Counted from the stretch's first letter, positions 1 to 8,584 are shown. The stretch is DNA of 42,992 bases from an uncultured Nesterenkonia sp. (GCA_946221825.1 CAMINA010000001.1:1-42992); one strand, 5' to 3'. A program made the numbers and translations. The notes: generated from the sequence alone by a model not told the origin.

Positions 1-906
1 GTGCTGGACACCGCCGAATGGCTGGAAGCCCAGGAGGGCGCAGAACTGGTGATGATCCCCGTGGACGCCGAGGGCGTGGTGGAGCTGAGCAGCTTCGCCC
101 AACAGCTTCAGCGTCTGCTTGCTGAGGAGCCGGAGAGCGTCGCTCTGGTCACCGCTATGTGGGCCAATAATGAGACCGGTGCGGTGCAGCCGGTGGCCGA
201 GATGGCCGAGCTCTGCCGCGAACACGGCGTCCCGTTCCACACCGACGCGGTCCAGGCCTTCGGCTCCGTCGCCGGCGACGGCGGCCCGGTGAGCTTCTCT
301 GCCTCAGGCGCCTCCACGATGGCGATCAGCGGACATAAGATCGGTGCCACGGTGGGGATCGGCGCTCTGCTGGTCCGCCGGGATGTGACCCTGACCCCGG
401 TGCAGCACGGCGGAGGCCAGGAGCGCGATATCCGTTCCGGGACGCTGGATGCGGCGGGCATCTGCGCCTTCGCGGCAGTGGCCGAGGAGACGGTCAACGG
501 CGCAGAGGCTGAGGCTGCCCGTCTGGCTGAGCTGCGGAACCGCCTGGTGGAGGTGGTGGACGGCCTCGAGGGAGCGACTCTCCGGGGGCCGGACCCGCGG
601 ATCAGCCCGGCCAAGCGGCTGCCGAACAACCTGCACATCACGGTGGACGGCGCGGAAGGCGACTCTCTGCTGTTCATGCTGGATATGGCCGGTTTCGACA
701 CCGCCACCGGCTCCGCCTGTACGGCCGGAGTGCCGCGGGCCTCTCATGTGCTGCTGGCTATGGGGCTCACCGAGGAGGAGGCCCGCGGGGCCCAGCGCTT
801 CTCCCTCGGCTACACCACCACGGAGGAGGACGTGGAGAAGCTGGCCGGTGCGCTGCCTGGGATCATCGCCCAAGCGCGCGACGCCGGCCGCAACTCCCGC
901 CGCTAG
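1..906 (+). CDS. Cysteine desulfurase (IscS/NifS type), 5'-truncated by window edge
   Basis: A PLP-dependent class V aminotransferase-fold enzyme that takes sulfur from cysteine and passes it on as persulfide for Fe-S clusters and thiolated tRNA. The visible 301 residues hold the PLP lysine in SGHK (residue 113 of the fragment), the HTDAVQ segment (80-85), and the catalytic cysteine in GSACTAG (Cys240). Comparing with E. coli IscS (Lys206, Cys328), about 90 N-terminal residues are missing, so the GTG at base 1 is very probably an internal codon and the gene begins upstream of the window. It converges on the OmpA-like gene with only 18 bases between. mnmA, which needs a desulfurase, lies about 4 kb away on the other strand, so this enzyme is a likely sulfur donor for it (inference). 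Confidence 0.9.
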   Translation: MLDTAEWLEAQEGAELVMIPVDAEGVVELSSFAQQLQRLLAEEPESVALVTAMWANNETGAVQPVAEMAELCREHGVPFHTDAVQAFGSVAGDGGPVSFSASGASTMAISGHKIGATVGIGALLVRRDVTLTPVQHGGGQERDIRSGTLDAAGICAFAAVAEETVNGAEAEAARLAELRNRLVEVVDGLEGATLRGPDPRISPAKRLPNNLHITVDGAEGDSLLFMLDMAGFDTATGSACTAGVPRASHVLLAMGLTEEEARGAQRFSLGYTTTEEDVEKLAGALPGIIAQARDAGRNSRR

Positions 907-924
907 GTTCCCCTCCTCAGCGCC

Positions 925-1545
925 TCAGTCGCCGTAGCGGATCTCCACGCGTCGGTTGGCGGCGTAGGTGCTGGGATCTTCCGGATCCTCGGTCGCGGCG
1001 GGTTCGCTGTCGCCGAAGCCTTCCACCTCCAGCGTGAGGTCGGGGCGCTCTTCCTCGAGGACCTCGGCCACGGCCTCTGCACGGTTCTCGGAGAGCGCCT
1101 GGTTGTCGAAGTCGTGTTCATCTGGCACCGGGTTGGAATCGGTGTGGCCGTGGACCTGGACGGTCGCGCCCTCGGGAACATCGTCCATCAGCCCGGCGAT
1201 GGCGCTGCCGGCCCCGGGCGGAACCTCCCACTCCATGGCGGAGAAGAGGATGTCGGTCTCCAGGACGATCACGTCGTCTTCTTCGGAGTCTCCGCCGAGC
1301 TCGTCGATGAAGTCCGCGCCGTCATAGCGCTGAGTGAAGTCATCCGCGTCCGGCGCGTCGATGAACTCCTCGGTGGAAGGCTGCCCTTGAGGCCTCTCGG
1401 GCGGGCCGCCGGGGAACTCCTCCTCATCGGCTGAGGCCGGGTCCGTATCGGCCGCGGCCGGGGCCGCGGTGCTCAGCAGCAGGCCTTCGGTGAGGAGCAG
1501 AGCTGCCAACGGAGGGACGGTGCGGCGGGCGTGACGCTCACTCAT
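925..1545 (-). CDS. Exported OmpA-like peptidoglycan-binding protein
   Basis: A 206-residue protein with an N-terminal signal sequence (hydrophobic core about residues 10-32, AxA-type cleavage before ADTDP, no lipobox), an acidic linker, and a C-terminal OmpA-like domain (about 100-205). The hallmarks are GHTDS, the NQALSENRAEAV helix and the final NRRVEI. OmpA-like domains bind diaminopimelate-type peptidoglycan, so the protein probably sits in the cell wall. The ATG at 1545 was chosen because the signal peptide begins there; longer in-frame starts would only read the upstream gene out of frame. Its start overlaps the stop of the lipoprotein gene in ATGAGTGA (1538-1545), which indicates co-translation. 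Function beyond wall attachment is unknown. Confidence 0.8.
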   Translation of the reverse strand: MSERHARRTVPPLAALLLTEGLLLSTAAPAAADTDPASADEEEFPGGPPERPQGQPSTEEFIDAPDADDFTQRYDGADFIDELGGDSEEDDVIVLETDILFSAMEWEVPPGAGSAIAGLMDDVPEGATVQVHGHTDSNPVPDEHDFDNQALSENRAEAVAEVLEEERPDLTLEVEGFGDSEPAATEDPEDPSTYAANRRVEIRYGD

Positions 1546-2263
1546 CGTCGTCCTCCGCATACTCGTCCTCATCCTCGTTGCCAGAGCCGCTGTGATCAGC
1601 AGGTGAGTGGTCGCCCCACTCGATCTCGACATCGCGGAACTCCGGGGCGCCGGGCACCACAGAGACATCCACCGTGTCGATGTCGTCTTCCGGGGTGGGG
1701 ACATAGGCCCACATGGTCAGTGTGTCGCCGGAGTGGACGTGGACGTCGACGTCGCTCGCCCACGCGTTGTCCGAACGTGTGCCCCACCCGCCTCCGGCGC
1801 GTTCCGGGACCTCCACCGGCACGTAGTACGCCTTGAGATTCTCGCGGTCACTGACCACCGGCATCAGGTACGTGGCAATGTTTGCACGTGAGGGGTTGTG
1901 CATGGCCTCGATGAAGTGGGCGGGCTCGCCGTCCTGCTCATACTCCGGGGTGAAGGTGACAGTGATCAGCATGCCCTCTTCGCCCACCTCGACGCCGTGC
2001 AGGGCCATCGTCATCTCGCCCTGGGTGGGGCCGGTCATGGCATAGGCGACGCTCTGAAGTGCCTCGTCCGGGTCAGGTGTGGTGTCCTCTGTGGGCCCTG
2101 CTGCGGGGACATCGTCCTCCTCGGCTGCGGTCTCGGCATCTGTCTCTTCAGGGGAGGTCTGTTCGATCTCCTCGTCGCCGACGTCGGTCAGTGCGCAGGC
2201 GTTCAGGCCCAGGACTGCCACGACGCCCAAGGTGGCTGCAGCTGCTCGTGTTCCGCTTCGCAT
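1538..2263 (-). CDS. Acidic lipoprotein of unknown function
   Basis: A 241-residue predicted lipoprotein: basic N-terminus MRSGTR, hydrophobic stretch, and a lipobox LNAC placing the lipidated cysteine near residue 22. The next roughly 40 residues are almost all Asp, Glu, Ala and Thr, then a probable beta-rich domain follows (TGPTQGEMTMALHGVEV onward) ending in another acidic tail. The ATG at 2263 has a good Shine-Dalgarno (GAGAGGGAA) just upstream. I do not recognise the domain with certainty; the spacing resembles extracellular Ig-like or DUF4352-type domains, but that is a guess. It is translationally coupled to the downstream OmpA-like gene, so the pair may form a surface module, one anchored in the membrane and one in the wall. 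Confidence 0.7.
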   Translation of the reverse strand: MRSGTRAAAATLGVVAVLGLNACALTDVGDEEIEQTSPEETDAETAAEEDDVPAAGPTEDTTPDPDEALQSVAYAMTGPTQGEMTMALHGVEVGEEGMLITVTFTPEYEQDGEPAHFIEAMHNPSRANIATYLMPVVSDRENLKAYYVPVEVPERAGGGWGTRSDNAWASDVDVHVHSGDTLTMWAYVPTPEDDIDTVDVSVVPGAPEFRDVEIEWGDHSPADHSGSGNEDEDEYAEDDDE

Positions 2264-2406
2264 GATTCCCTCTCGTGAAATGTGACGCCACGGGCCAGCT
2301 CCTCGTCTCCCGCAGTAGGCGCTTTCAGGATAACCGCATGGCGGTAACAACTGCAAACATTGCAAAGTTCCGCATCGGAGGTGAACTGCCGGTAGGTTCA
2401 GTGACT

Positions 2407-3128
2407 ATGGCACAGCACAGGGGCGGGCGGCGTCGGGAGAAAGCTGCGGCACGGGAACCGCACCTGGACCTGCGCGAACCCCAAGAGGTCAGTGTGATCA
2501 GCGCTGCGGAATTCCTGGAGGCTGGCGTGGCGGAAGGACGCCGCCTGAGCGAGGATCTTCCTCCGGCAGACCTGCCCAGCGGCAGTCTGATCGGCGGCGC
2601 CGCCAGCGACCTCCGCGGTGCCTCCCTGGTGGAATGCGTCTGGGAGGACGCCTCACTGACCGAGGGTGATCTCTCCGGGCTCACCGTGGCGGAGTCGCGG
2701 CTGAGCCGGCTGAACATCCCGCATCTTCAGGCACCCCGCTCCGGTTGGCGGGATGTGTTGCTCGAGGACAGCCGCATCGGCGTCGCGGAGCTCTATGAGG
2801 CTGTGTTCTCCGGGGTGAAGATCTCCTCCGGAAAGCTCGATCTGATCAACCTGCGCGGGGCCGAGCTGCGGGATGTGCTGATCGAGGGCTGCACCTCGGC
2901 GAGCTGGACCTGACCCAGGGGAGTGCCCAGCGCGTGGCCCTGCGCGGCACCCGGGTCGAGACTCTGGTGCTGACCGGGCTGCGCGTCCAGCACCTGGATC
3001 TGACGGGGGCTGAGATCGGCCGGATCGTCGGGGTGGAGGGGCTGCGCGGGGCAGTGGTCAGCAGCCAGCAGCTGATGGAGCTGGCCCCGGCGCTGGCCGA
3101 CCACCTCGGCCTGGAAATCAGCGACTGA
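2407..3128 (+). pseudogene. Pentapeptide-repeat protein gene split by a -1 frameshift
   Basis: From ATG 2407 the reading frame codes about 168 residues with pentapeptide-type repeats (A(D/N)Lxx-like units such as DLRGAS, DLSGLT, NLRGAE) and then stops at 2911-2913. Just before the stop, the repeat continues perfectly in another frame (LGELDLTQGS, then VALRGTRVETLVLTGLRVQ), running to the stop ending at 3128. The two frames join at 2893-2896, where one base appears to be missing in ACCTC, perhaps from a run of C. The combined product would be about 240 residues. Pentapeptide-repeat proteins form a right-handed quadrilateral beta-helix, and some bind DNA gyrase; no function is claimed here. Either the gene is recently broken or the sequence has a single-base error. 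Confidence 0.75.
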
Positions 3129-3132
3129 GCAG

Positions 3133-3204
3133 GATCTCTCCCCACCTGGCGACATCTCACCCCGCCTGGGACGGCTGAAATGTCGCGAACTGGGTAGAGA
3201 AATC
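3133..3204. repeat. Imperfect palindrome between convergent genes
   Basis: Two arms, 3133-3158 and 3177-3204, are near reverse complements (shared blocks include GCGACAT and its complement ATGTCGC, and TCTC and GAGA), separated by 18 bases. It lies between the converging ends of the pentapeptide-repeat gene and the MetE-like gene and could act as a bidirectional terminator or be one copy of a dispersed palindromic repeat. There is no clear T run. Confidence 0.45.
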
Positions 3205-3218
3205 GACGTGAGGCCCGA

Positions 3219-4295
3219 TCAGCTGTTGATCTGCTCGGTCAGAGCCTCGGCGGTGCCGAGCACGCGGCTCAGGGTGCGCAGCGTTGAGGTCTCATCGAGA
3301 CCCGCAGTCCCGGGCGCACCAGGGCGCTCGCGGTCGGTTCCGCAGAAGGTGGTCAGCAGGAAGGAGTCCAGCGATGACGCCGGCATGCCCAGGGCCTGCC
3401 AGGGCTCGGTGAGCCGGGCCGCCAGGGAGCTGACCTGCGGCAGCGTCTCCCGCCCGGTCTCATGAGGCTGCAGCATCCCGGCCAGCCACTGGGTGCCGGA
3501 CTCGGTCAGCTCGGCCACCTGTTCCCAGGCCGCACCGCCCAGCGTGGTGACCGGGAGTCCGAGGCCCTCCACCCGGGAGGCCTCACGACCGCGGAAGTCC
3601 TCCACATGCTCAGCCTGTGGAGTTTCGCCCAGGTCCAGGATGACCTCATCGGCACCGGCGGCGCGCAGCGCCTCCACCACGACGCCGATCATCACCCGGG
3701 TCTCGTCCCGGGGCAGTGAGCGGATGGTCCGGTAGCCGCTGACCGTGGGGACTTCGCCGCGCCGAACACGGCCGTAGCGGGTCTCAGAGAGCACCACACT
3801 CAGCGTCTGCGAAGCGCAGGCCCGGCGCACATGTTCCACATGGGAGGCCATGCCTGCGGCCAACGATTCGGCCAGGTCGCGGCGGGCCCCGTGATCCACC
3901 AGCACCTTCTCGCCGGAGGGTAGAGCCAGCTGGGCGGCCAGGCTGACCGGGCCCAGCACCTCCAGCTTCAGCGGAGAGGGCTCCTCGCCGTAGGTCTCAG
4001 CCCGTTCGCCGCGCACATCGGCCAGCGTGTCCACATCGGCCCGCAGCAGCTGCGCGGCGCGCAGGTGATCAGCACCCGGGCGCTGGGTCAGCCGCCACCC
4101 GTAGGAGGTCAGCTCCCCAAAGAGCTCCGAGAGCTGCGCGGTGGCACGGCCGAGCAGCGTGGCATGGTGTCCTCGCTGAGGAAGCTCCGGCAGCGCAGCC
4201 AGATGAGGGGACGGAGTCTCGGCGGTGAGCAGCTCGGCGGCACGGCGGAGATCGGTGCCGGGGAAGGTCCCGGCTGCGGCGGCACGCAGGCTCAT
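3219..4295 (-). CDS. MetE-like (B12-independent methionine synthase family) short protein
   Basis: A 358-residue protein resembling the C-terminal barrel of cobalamin-independent methionine synthase, less than half the length of full MetE (about 750 residues). Visible family-like parts are the start MSLRAAAAGTFPGTDLRRA, the LKLEVLGPVSLAAQLALPSG block, and a late TTFCGTD segment near residue 315. The full His-Cys-Glu-Cys zinc set of MetE is not obvious: only two cysteines are present. Proteins of this size are common beside mnmA in actinobacteria and their real substrate is unsettled. The ATG overlaps the chorismate mutase stop in ATGA (4292-4295), so the two genes are translationally coupled. 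True methionine synthase activity should not be assumed. Confidence 0.7.
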   Translation of the reverse strand: MSLRAAAAGTFPGTDLRRAAELLTAETPSPHLAALPELPQRGHHATLLGRATAQLSELFGELTSYGWRLTQRPGADHLRAAQLLRADVDTLADVRGERAETYGEEPSPLKLEVLGPVSLAAQLALPSGEKVLVDHGARRDLAESLAAGMASHVEHVRRACASQTLSVVLSETRYGRVRRGEVPTVSGYRTIRSLPRDETRVMIGVVVEALRAAGADEVILDLGETPQAEHVEDFRGREASRVEGLGLPVTTLGGAAWEQVAELTESGTQWLAGMLQPHETGRETLPQVSSLAARLTEPWQALGMPASSLDSFLLTTFCGTDRERPGAPGTAGLDETSTLRTLSRVLGTAEALTEQINS

Positions 4296-4675
4296 CGGCC
4301 GGTGTCGGGGTTCTGTGCGGAAGTCTCCGCGACGGAGGTCTGGGCAGAGGCGGAGATCGCCTGGTGGTGGCGGATGACCTCTTCGATGATGAAGTTCAGG
4401 AACTTCTCCGCGAACTCCGGGTCCAGCTGGGCGTCCTCGGCTAGGCGCTTCAGTCGAGCGATCTGGTTCTTCTCCCGCGCCGGGTCGGCCGGCGGCAGCT
4501 GGTGGGTGGCCTTGAGCACGCCGACCCGCTGAGTGGCCTTGAACCGCTCAGCCAGCAGATAGACCAGCGTGGCATCGATGTTGTCGATCGAGGAGCGCAT
4601 GGACAGCAGCTCCTCGAGCACCGCGGGCTCCACATATGAGGCGGCATCGCCGGCACGTTCTTCGCTCGAGCTCAT
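4292..4675 (-). CDS. Chorismate mutase, AroQ type
   Basis: A 127-residue all-helical protein matching the AroQ class of chorismate mutases, which convert chorismate to prephenate for phenylalanine and tyrosine synthesis. The first helix contains LLSMRSSIDNIDATLVYLL, with the expected active-site Arg, then AERF and VGVLKATH supply the second Arg and the Lys, and DPAREKNQIARLKRLA the following Arg/Glu. The helix IIEEVIRHHQ closes the domain. The last 17 residues are a low-complexity tail. It lies 40 bases downstream of mnmA on the same strand and overlaps the MetE-like gene by four bases. There is no fused prephenate dehydratase or DAHP synthase domain. Confidence 0.88.
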   Translation of the reverse strand: MSSSEERAGDAASYVEPAVLEELLSMRSSIDNIDATLVYLLAERFKATQRVGVLKATHQLPPADPAREKNQIARLKRLAEDAQLDPEFAEKFLNFIIEEVIRHHQAISASAQTSVAETSAQNPDTGR

Positions 4676-4715
4676 GACTCCAGCCTACCGACTCATCGCC
4701 GCCGATTCCGCCTTC

Positions 4716-5876
4716 TCAGGCGGGCTGGTAGTTCTTGGAACGGGCGGTGTCGATGGTGGCCTGACCGAGCACCCGGGTGCCCTGATACATCACTGCGGTC
4801 TGGCCTGGAGCCACGCCCTTCAGCGGCTCCTCCAGCTCCACCACCAGGCGGGGAGAGCCGGTCCCTTCTGCGTCCCGTTCAGCCGAGTCCTCCGCGTCGT
4901 CCTGCTCCACGCGGGCGCGTGCCGGGACGGGATCCGCGTGGGCGCGGATCTGCAGGTCGATGTCGAACCAATCACCGGTGCTCGCCTCTGCCACGGGAAG
5001 CCCCGCCCAGGAGACGCGGATGCCGGTGATCCGGTCGATGTCCAGCAGCTCCCGGGGCCCGGCCACCACAGTGTTCTCCTTGGGGCGGATCTCCAGGACG
5101 AAGCGCGGCTTGCCGTCCGGGGCCGGACGCCCCAGCTTCAGCCCGCGGCGCTGACCCACGGTGTAGGCCTCGGACCCCTCATGCTCACCGATCTGTTCGC
5201 CGTCCTGGTCCAGGATGGGGCCGTTGGTCATCTCGATCTGCTCGGCCAGCCAGCCGCGGGTGTCCCCGTCGGGGATGAAGCAGATGTCGTGGGAGTCGGG
5301 CTTCTTCGCCACGGAGAGCCCGCGCTCCTCGGCCTCGGCACGCACCAGGTCCTTCGAAGGGGTGTCGCCCAGCGGAAAGTAGCAGTGGGCCAGCTGCTGC
5401 TCGTTGAGCACGCCCAGGACATAGGACTGGTCCTTGGTCCAGGTGGCCGCACGGTGCAGCTCACGGTTGCCGTCGGCGTCGGTGAGGATCGTGGCGTAGT
5501 GCCCGGTGGCCACAGCGTCGAAGCCCAGCGCGATGGCCTTGTCCAGCAGGGCCTCGAACTTGATCTTCTCGTTGCAGCGCATGCAGGGATTCGGGGTGCG
5601 TCCCGCCTGGTACTCGGCGATGAAGTCATCGACCACATCGGCTTTGAACCGTTCCGAGAAGTCCCACACGTAGAAGGGGATGCCCAGCTTCTCGCAGGCG
5701 CGCCAGGCGTCCGAGGAGTCCTCGATGGTGCAGCATCCGCGCGACCCGGTCCGCAGCGTTCCGGGCATGCGCGAGAGCGCCAGGTGCACGCCCACCACCT
5801 CGTGGCCGGCGTCCACGGCGCGGGCTGCTGCGACGGCAGAATCCACGCCGCCGGACATCGCTGCTAGAACCTTCAT
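4716..5876 (-). CDS. mnmA: tRNA-specific 2-thiouridylase MnmA
   Basis: MnmA adenylates and thiolates C2 of the wobble uridine (U34) of Lys, Glu and Gln tRNAs, using persulfide sulfur derived from a cysteine desulfurase. The 386-residue protein has the PP-loop SGGVDS at residues 8-13, the catalytic NPCMRCN with Cys98, and the second catalytic Cys199 in SHDICFIPDGD. The central GHYATI and KDQSYVL segments bind tRNA, and a C-terminal beta-barrel follows. An extra acidic insertion (about 323-343, EQDDAEDSAERDAEGTG) sits in the C-terminal domain. ATG 5876 gives the standard N-terminus MKVLAAMSGG. It heads the group mnmA, chorismate mutase, MetE-like gene. Confidence 0.95.
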   Translation of the reverse strand: MKVLAAMSGGVDSAVAAARAVDAGHEVVGVHLALSRMPGTLRTGSRGCCTIEDSSDAWRACEKLGIPFYVWDFSERFKADVVDDFIAEYQAGRTPNPCMRCNEKIKFEALLDKAIALGFDAVATGHYATILTDADGNRELHRAATWTKDQSYVLGVLNEQQLAHCYFPLGDTPSKDLVRAEAEERGLSVAKKPDSHDICFIPDGDTRGWLAEQIEMTNGPILDQDGEQIGEHEGSEAYTVGQRRGLKLGRPAPDGKPRFVLEIRPKENTVVAGPRELLDIDRITGIRVSWAGLPVAEASTGDWFDIDLQIRAHADPVPARARVEQDDAEDSAERDAEGTGSPRLVVELEEPLKGVAPGQTAVMYQGTRVLGQATIDTARSKNYQPA

Positions 5877-6252
5877 ACCATCCAGGTTCTCACAGCCGAG
5901 CTCCCGGTATCAGCGGGCTATCGCCCGGATCACAGGGGCACCGACGCCTTGACGCCTAGGAAAGTGGTCTCACCGATGAAGAGTGTGCGCTCAGACGTCG
6001 TCCTCGTGCCCGCGACCTTCCCAGGCCCGTGCGAGGTAGGACTCGAAGAGGTGGTCGTTGAAGCCCACGGTGCCCGCGCCGAAGTCACCCATGTCCGGAC
6101 AACAGTGTTCAAGTCATCGCAAGGAGGTGACGAGAAGGCGGTCAGGCCGCGAACGAGAGTTGAAGCTTGGGCAGATGACGTCATCCCGGCGCCCCACCGC
6201 CCGGCGTCGGCTCAGCCCAGCGCCTGACCGGCTCAGCCCGTCTCAGTTCGGA
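5877..6252. other. Gene-poor stretch with only a short coding-like fragment
   Basis: This 376-base interval between mnmA and the DUF58 gene holds no full gene. It contains the fragment described at 5991-6092, a perfect 12-base palindrome GATGACGTCATC at 6174-6185, and a lone Shine-Dalgarno-like AAGGAGGTGA at 6121-6130 with no reading frame behind it. The mnmA promoter must lie in its left part but no confident -35/-10 pair was seen. Confidence 0.5.
5991..6092 (-). other. Short coding-like fragment, unrecognised
   Basis: From ATG 6092 a 33-codon frame reads MGDFGAGTVGFNDHLFESYL and ends GRGHEDDV. About 28 of its 32 sense codons after the ATG end in G or C, as in real genes of this genome. In-frame extension upstream gives only seven more codons (LEHCCPD) before a TGA, and no Shine-Dalgarno precedes the ATG. 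It looks like the preserved C-terminal end of a lost gene or a very small unannotated protein. I do not recognise the family. Confidence 0.3.
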
Positions 6253-7563
6253 TCAGAGGCGGCCGGTGGCCTTGAGGCGGATGTAGGCATCGGCCAGCTG
6301 GGGCGGCAGATCATGGGGTGCGGCGTCGACCACTTCGACCCCGAGCGATCCCAGCTGGGTCTTCATCGCCTCCCGCTCGATCAGCGAACGTTCTGCGGCG
6401 GCGGCTCGGTAGGTGTCCTCCACGGTGCCGCGGGCGGCGGCTCGCCGGTCCAGGTCGGGGTCCCGGACGGAGGCCACCAGCACCAGGTGCTTCTCGGTCA
6501 GTGCCGGCAGCACCGGAAGCAGGCCCTCCTCCAAAGCCCCGGAGTCCAGAGAGGTGAGGATCACCACCAGAGAACGCTGGGAGGTCAGCGCCTTCACATG
6601 GGCGGGAAGGCGTGAATAGTCGGCCTCCACCAGTTCGGGATGGATCCCTGACATGGCGTTGACCATCTGGTTCAGCAGAGCCCCGGCGGTGGAGCGCACC
6701 CGTGGACCGGTGGTGCGGTCGAAGCTGAAGAAGTCCACTCGGTCGCCGGCACCGTCGGCGAGGACACCCAGCAGCAGGGCGGCTTCCATACCGGTGTCCA
6801 GACGCGGCTCGTCCTCCACCCGCGCCGCGGAGGTCCGGGAGGAGTCCAGGCACAGCACCACACGCCGGTCCCGTTCGGGCCGCCAGGTCCGTACGACCAG
6901 GTCGGAGCTGTGGCCGGTGGTGCCGCGTTTGCGGGCCGTGGCGCGCCAGTCGATGGAACGGATGTCGTCACCGCGCACGTAGTCGCGAAGCGAGTCGAAC
7001 TCGGTGCCGGCCCCGCGCAGCTGCACTGCGGTCTGTCCGTCCAGCTCACGCAGCCGCTGCAGCTTGGAGGGCAGGTGCTTTCGGGACCGGAACGGCGGCA
7101 GCACACGCAGAGTGTGGGGCACCTCGTGGGAGACTTGGCGGCCCGCTATCCCCATCGGTCCCATAGTGCGGATCGCCACGTGGAGGCTGCTCAGCTCTCC
7201 GCGGCGCTGCGGCATCAGCGCCGTGCGGATCCGCTGTTCGGACCCTCTGGGGATGTCGATGGCATGGATGGGCTCGGTGGCACCGGCCGTGGGCTGCCAG
7301 CCGTCCTTGACCGATCCGCGCAGCCGCCGGGATCCCGTGTTGTGCAGATCGGTCGCCGCTTCAGCCGACTGCTCCAGGCGTACGGCTTCGGTGGGGACGC
7401 GCTCCACCCGCACGGCTCGTGGAGAGCCGGCGAGCAGGACATCGGTCAGTGCCAGCAGCGCCAGTGCCAGCAGGCACAGCCAGATCGTGGCGGCGTGCGG
7501 AACCAGCACGACGACGGCGCTCAGGGCCAGTGCCGTGTACAGCAGTCTGCGGGTCAGGACCAT
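6253..7563 (-). CDS. DUF58 domain protein (MoxR-associated, VWA-like)
   Basis: A 436-residue protein with two N-terminal membrane segments (about 8-22 and 26-45), then a beta-rich region and the DUF58 signature GTEFDSLRDYVRGDDIRSID (residues 187-206) followed by WRATARK. After it comes a von Willebrand A-like fold with a metal-site-like LCLDSSRTS near residue 238. DUF58 proteins are regular partners of MoxR ATPases and are thought to be client or adaptor proteins in envelope-related complex assembly; the biochemical role is not established. It is the last gene of the reverse-strand operon, 10 bases after the MoxR gene. ATG 7563 places the membrane segments at the N-terminus as usual. Confidence 0.85.
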   Translation of the reverse strand: MVLTRRLLYTALALSAVVVLVPHAATIWLCLLALALLALTDVLLAGSPRAVRVERVPTEAVRLEQSAEAATDLHNTGSRRLRGSVKDGWQPTAGATEPIHAIDIPRGSEQRIRTALMPQRRGELSSLHVAIRTMGPMGIAGRQVSHEVPHTLRVLPPFRSRKHLPSKLQRLRELDGQTAVQLRGAGTEFDSLRDYVRGDDIRSIDWRATARKRGTTGHSSDLVVRTWRPERDRRVVLCLDSSRTSAARVEDEPRLDTGMEAALLLGVLADGAGDRVDFFSFDRTTGPRVRSTAGALLNQMVNAMSGIHPELVEADYSRLPAHVKALTSQRSLVVILTSLDSGALEEGLLPVLPALTEKHLVLVASVRDPDLDRRAAARGTVEDTYRAAAAERSLIEREAMKTQLGSLGVEVVDAAPHDLPPQLADAYIRLKATGRL

Positions 7564-7573
7564 GGGGCCGAGG

Positions 7574-8584
7574 TCAGCGGGGCACGGGGACGGTGGTCAG
7601 GATGCCGCGGAGCAGGTCGTCCACGCTGACTCCGTCCATCGAAGCCTCCGGGGAGAGGGAGACGCGATGGCGCAGCGCGGGCAGGGCGAGGGCTTTGACG
7701 TCGTCGGGGGTCACGAAGTCTCGGCCCGACAACCAGGCCCACGCTTTGGACGCGTTCATCAGAGCTGTGGCGCCGCGCGGGGAGACGCCCAGCTGGAAGC
7801 TCGGAGCCTGGCGAGTGGCTCGAGCGATGTCGACGATGTAGGCGATGACCTCCGGCGCCACAGTCGTCTGCCAGACCGCCTGACGGGCGGCCAGGACGTG
7901 TTCGGCTCCGGCGATGGGCTGGATGCCGGCCTCAGCCAGGGCCGACGGGTTGAAGCCGGCGGCATGACGGCGGATGACTTCGATCTCCTCGCCGCGCTCG
8001 GGCAGCGCGAGGTTGATCTTGAGCAGGAAGCGATCCAGCTGCGCCTCGGGCAGCGGGTAGGTGCCCTCATACTCAGTGGGGTTCTGCGTCGCGGCGACCA
8101 GGAAGGGTTCGGGCAGCTGACGTCCGACGCCGTCCACACTGACCTGCCGCTCTTCCATCGCCTCCAGCAGTGAGGCCTGAGTCTTGGGCGGGGTGCGGTT
8201 GATTTCGTCGGCCAGCATCAGATGGGTGAACAGCGGACCTTCGCGGAAGGAGAAGTCTCCGGTGGAGGAGTCATAGACCAGGGAACCGGTCACATCGCCG
8301 GGCATCAGGTCCGGAGTGAACTGAACACGTTTGGCGTCCAGGCTCAGGGCGGCGGAGATGCTGCGCACCAGCAGCGTCTTCGCCACTCCGGGGACACCTT
8401 CGAGCAGCACGTGACCGCGGGTCAGGAGGCCGATCAGCACGCCGGTGACGGCACCGTCCTGTCCGACCACGGCCTTCGAGACCTCGTGGCGCACCCGGTG
8501 GAAGGTGTCGCGCAGGGCGGCGCCGTCCACCGGTGCACCCACAGAGCTCTGCTGCGGGGTCGGCTGAGGGGATTCGGCGGTCAT
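7574..8584 (-). CDS. MoxR-family AAA+ ATPase
   Basis: A 336-residue AAA+ ATPase of the MoxR group, chaperone-like enzymes that act with VWA/DUF58 proteins in maturing or remodelling protein complexes. Walker A is GVPGVAKT (63-70), Walker B LMLADEINR (122-130), sensor 1 ATQNPTEYEG (165-174), and the arginine-finger/sensor-2 region includes PEAQLDRF and SPRGATALM. The C-terminal lid (VSVDDLLRGIL) is present and the length is normal for the family. It starts directly after the DUF4350 stop codon and is followed 10 bases later by DUF58, so the genes are almost certainly one transcript. Confidence 0.92.
   Translation of the reverse strand: MTAESPQPTPQQSSVGAPVDGAALRDTFHRVRHEVSKAVVGQDGAVTGVLIGLLTRGHVLLEGVPGVAKTLLVRSISAALSLDAKRVQFTPDLMPGDVTGSLVYDSSTGDFSFREGPLFTHLMLADEINRTPPKTQASLLEAMEERQVSVDGVGRQLPEPFLVAATQNPTEYEGTYPLPEAQLDRFLLKINLALPERGEEIEVIRRHAAGFNPSALAEAGIQPIAGAEHVLAARQAVWQTTVAPEVIAYIVDIARATRQAPSFQLGVSPRGATALMNASKAWAWLSGRDFVTPDDVKALALPALRHRVSLSPEASMDGVSVDDLLRGILTTVPVPR

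Noticed and set aside
2890..2913. Programmed frameshift in the pentapeptide-repeat gene
   Set aside because: No slippery heptamer or stimulatory structure is visible at the junction; a mutation or sequencing error is simpler.
6121..6130. AAGGAGGTGA as a ribosome-binding site
   Set aside because: No reading frame with coding character starts within 20 bases on the forward strand.
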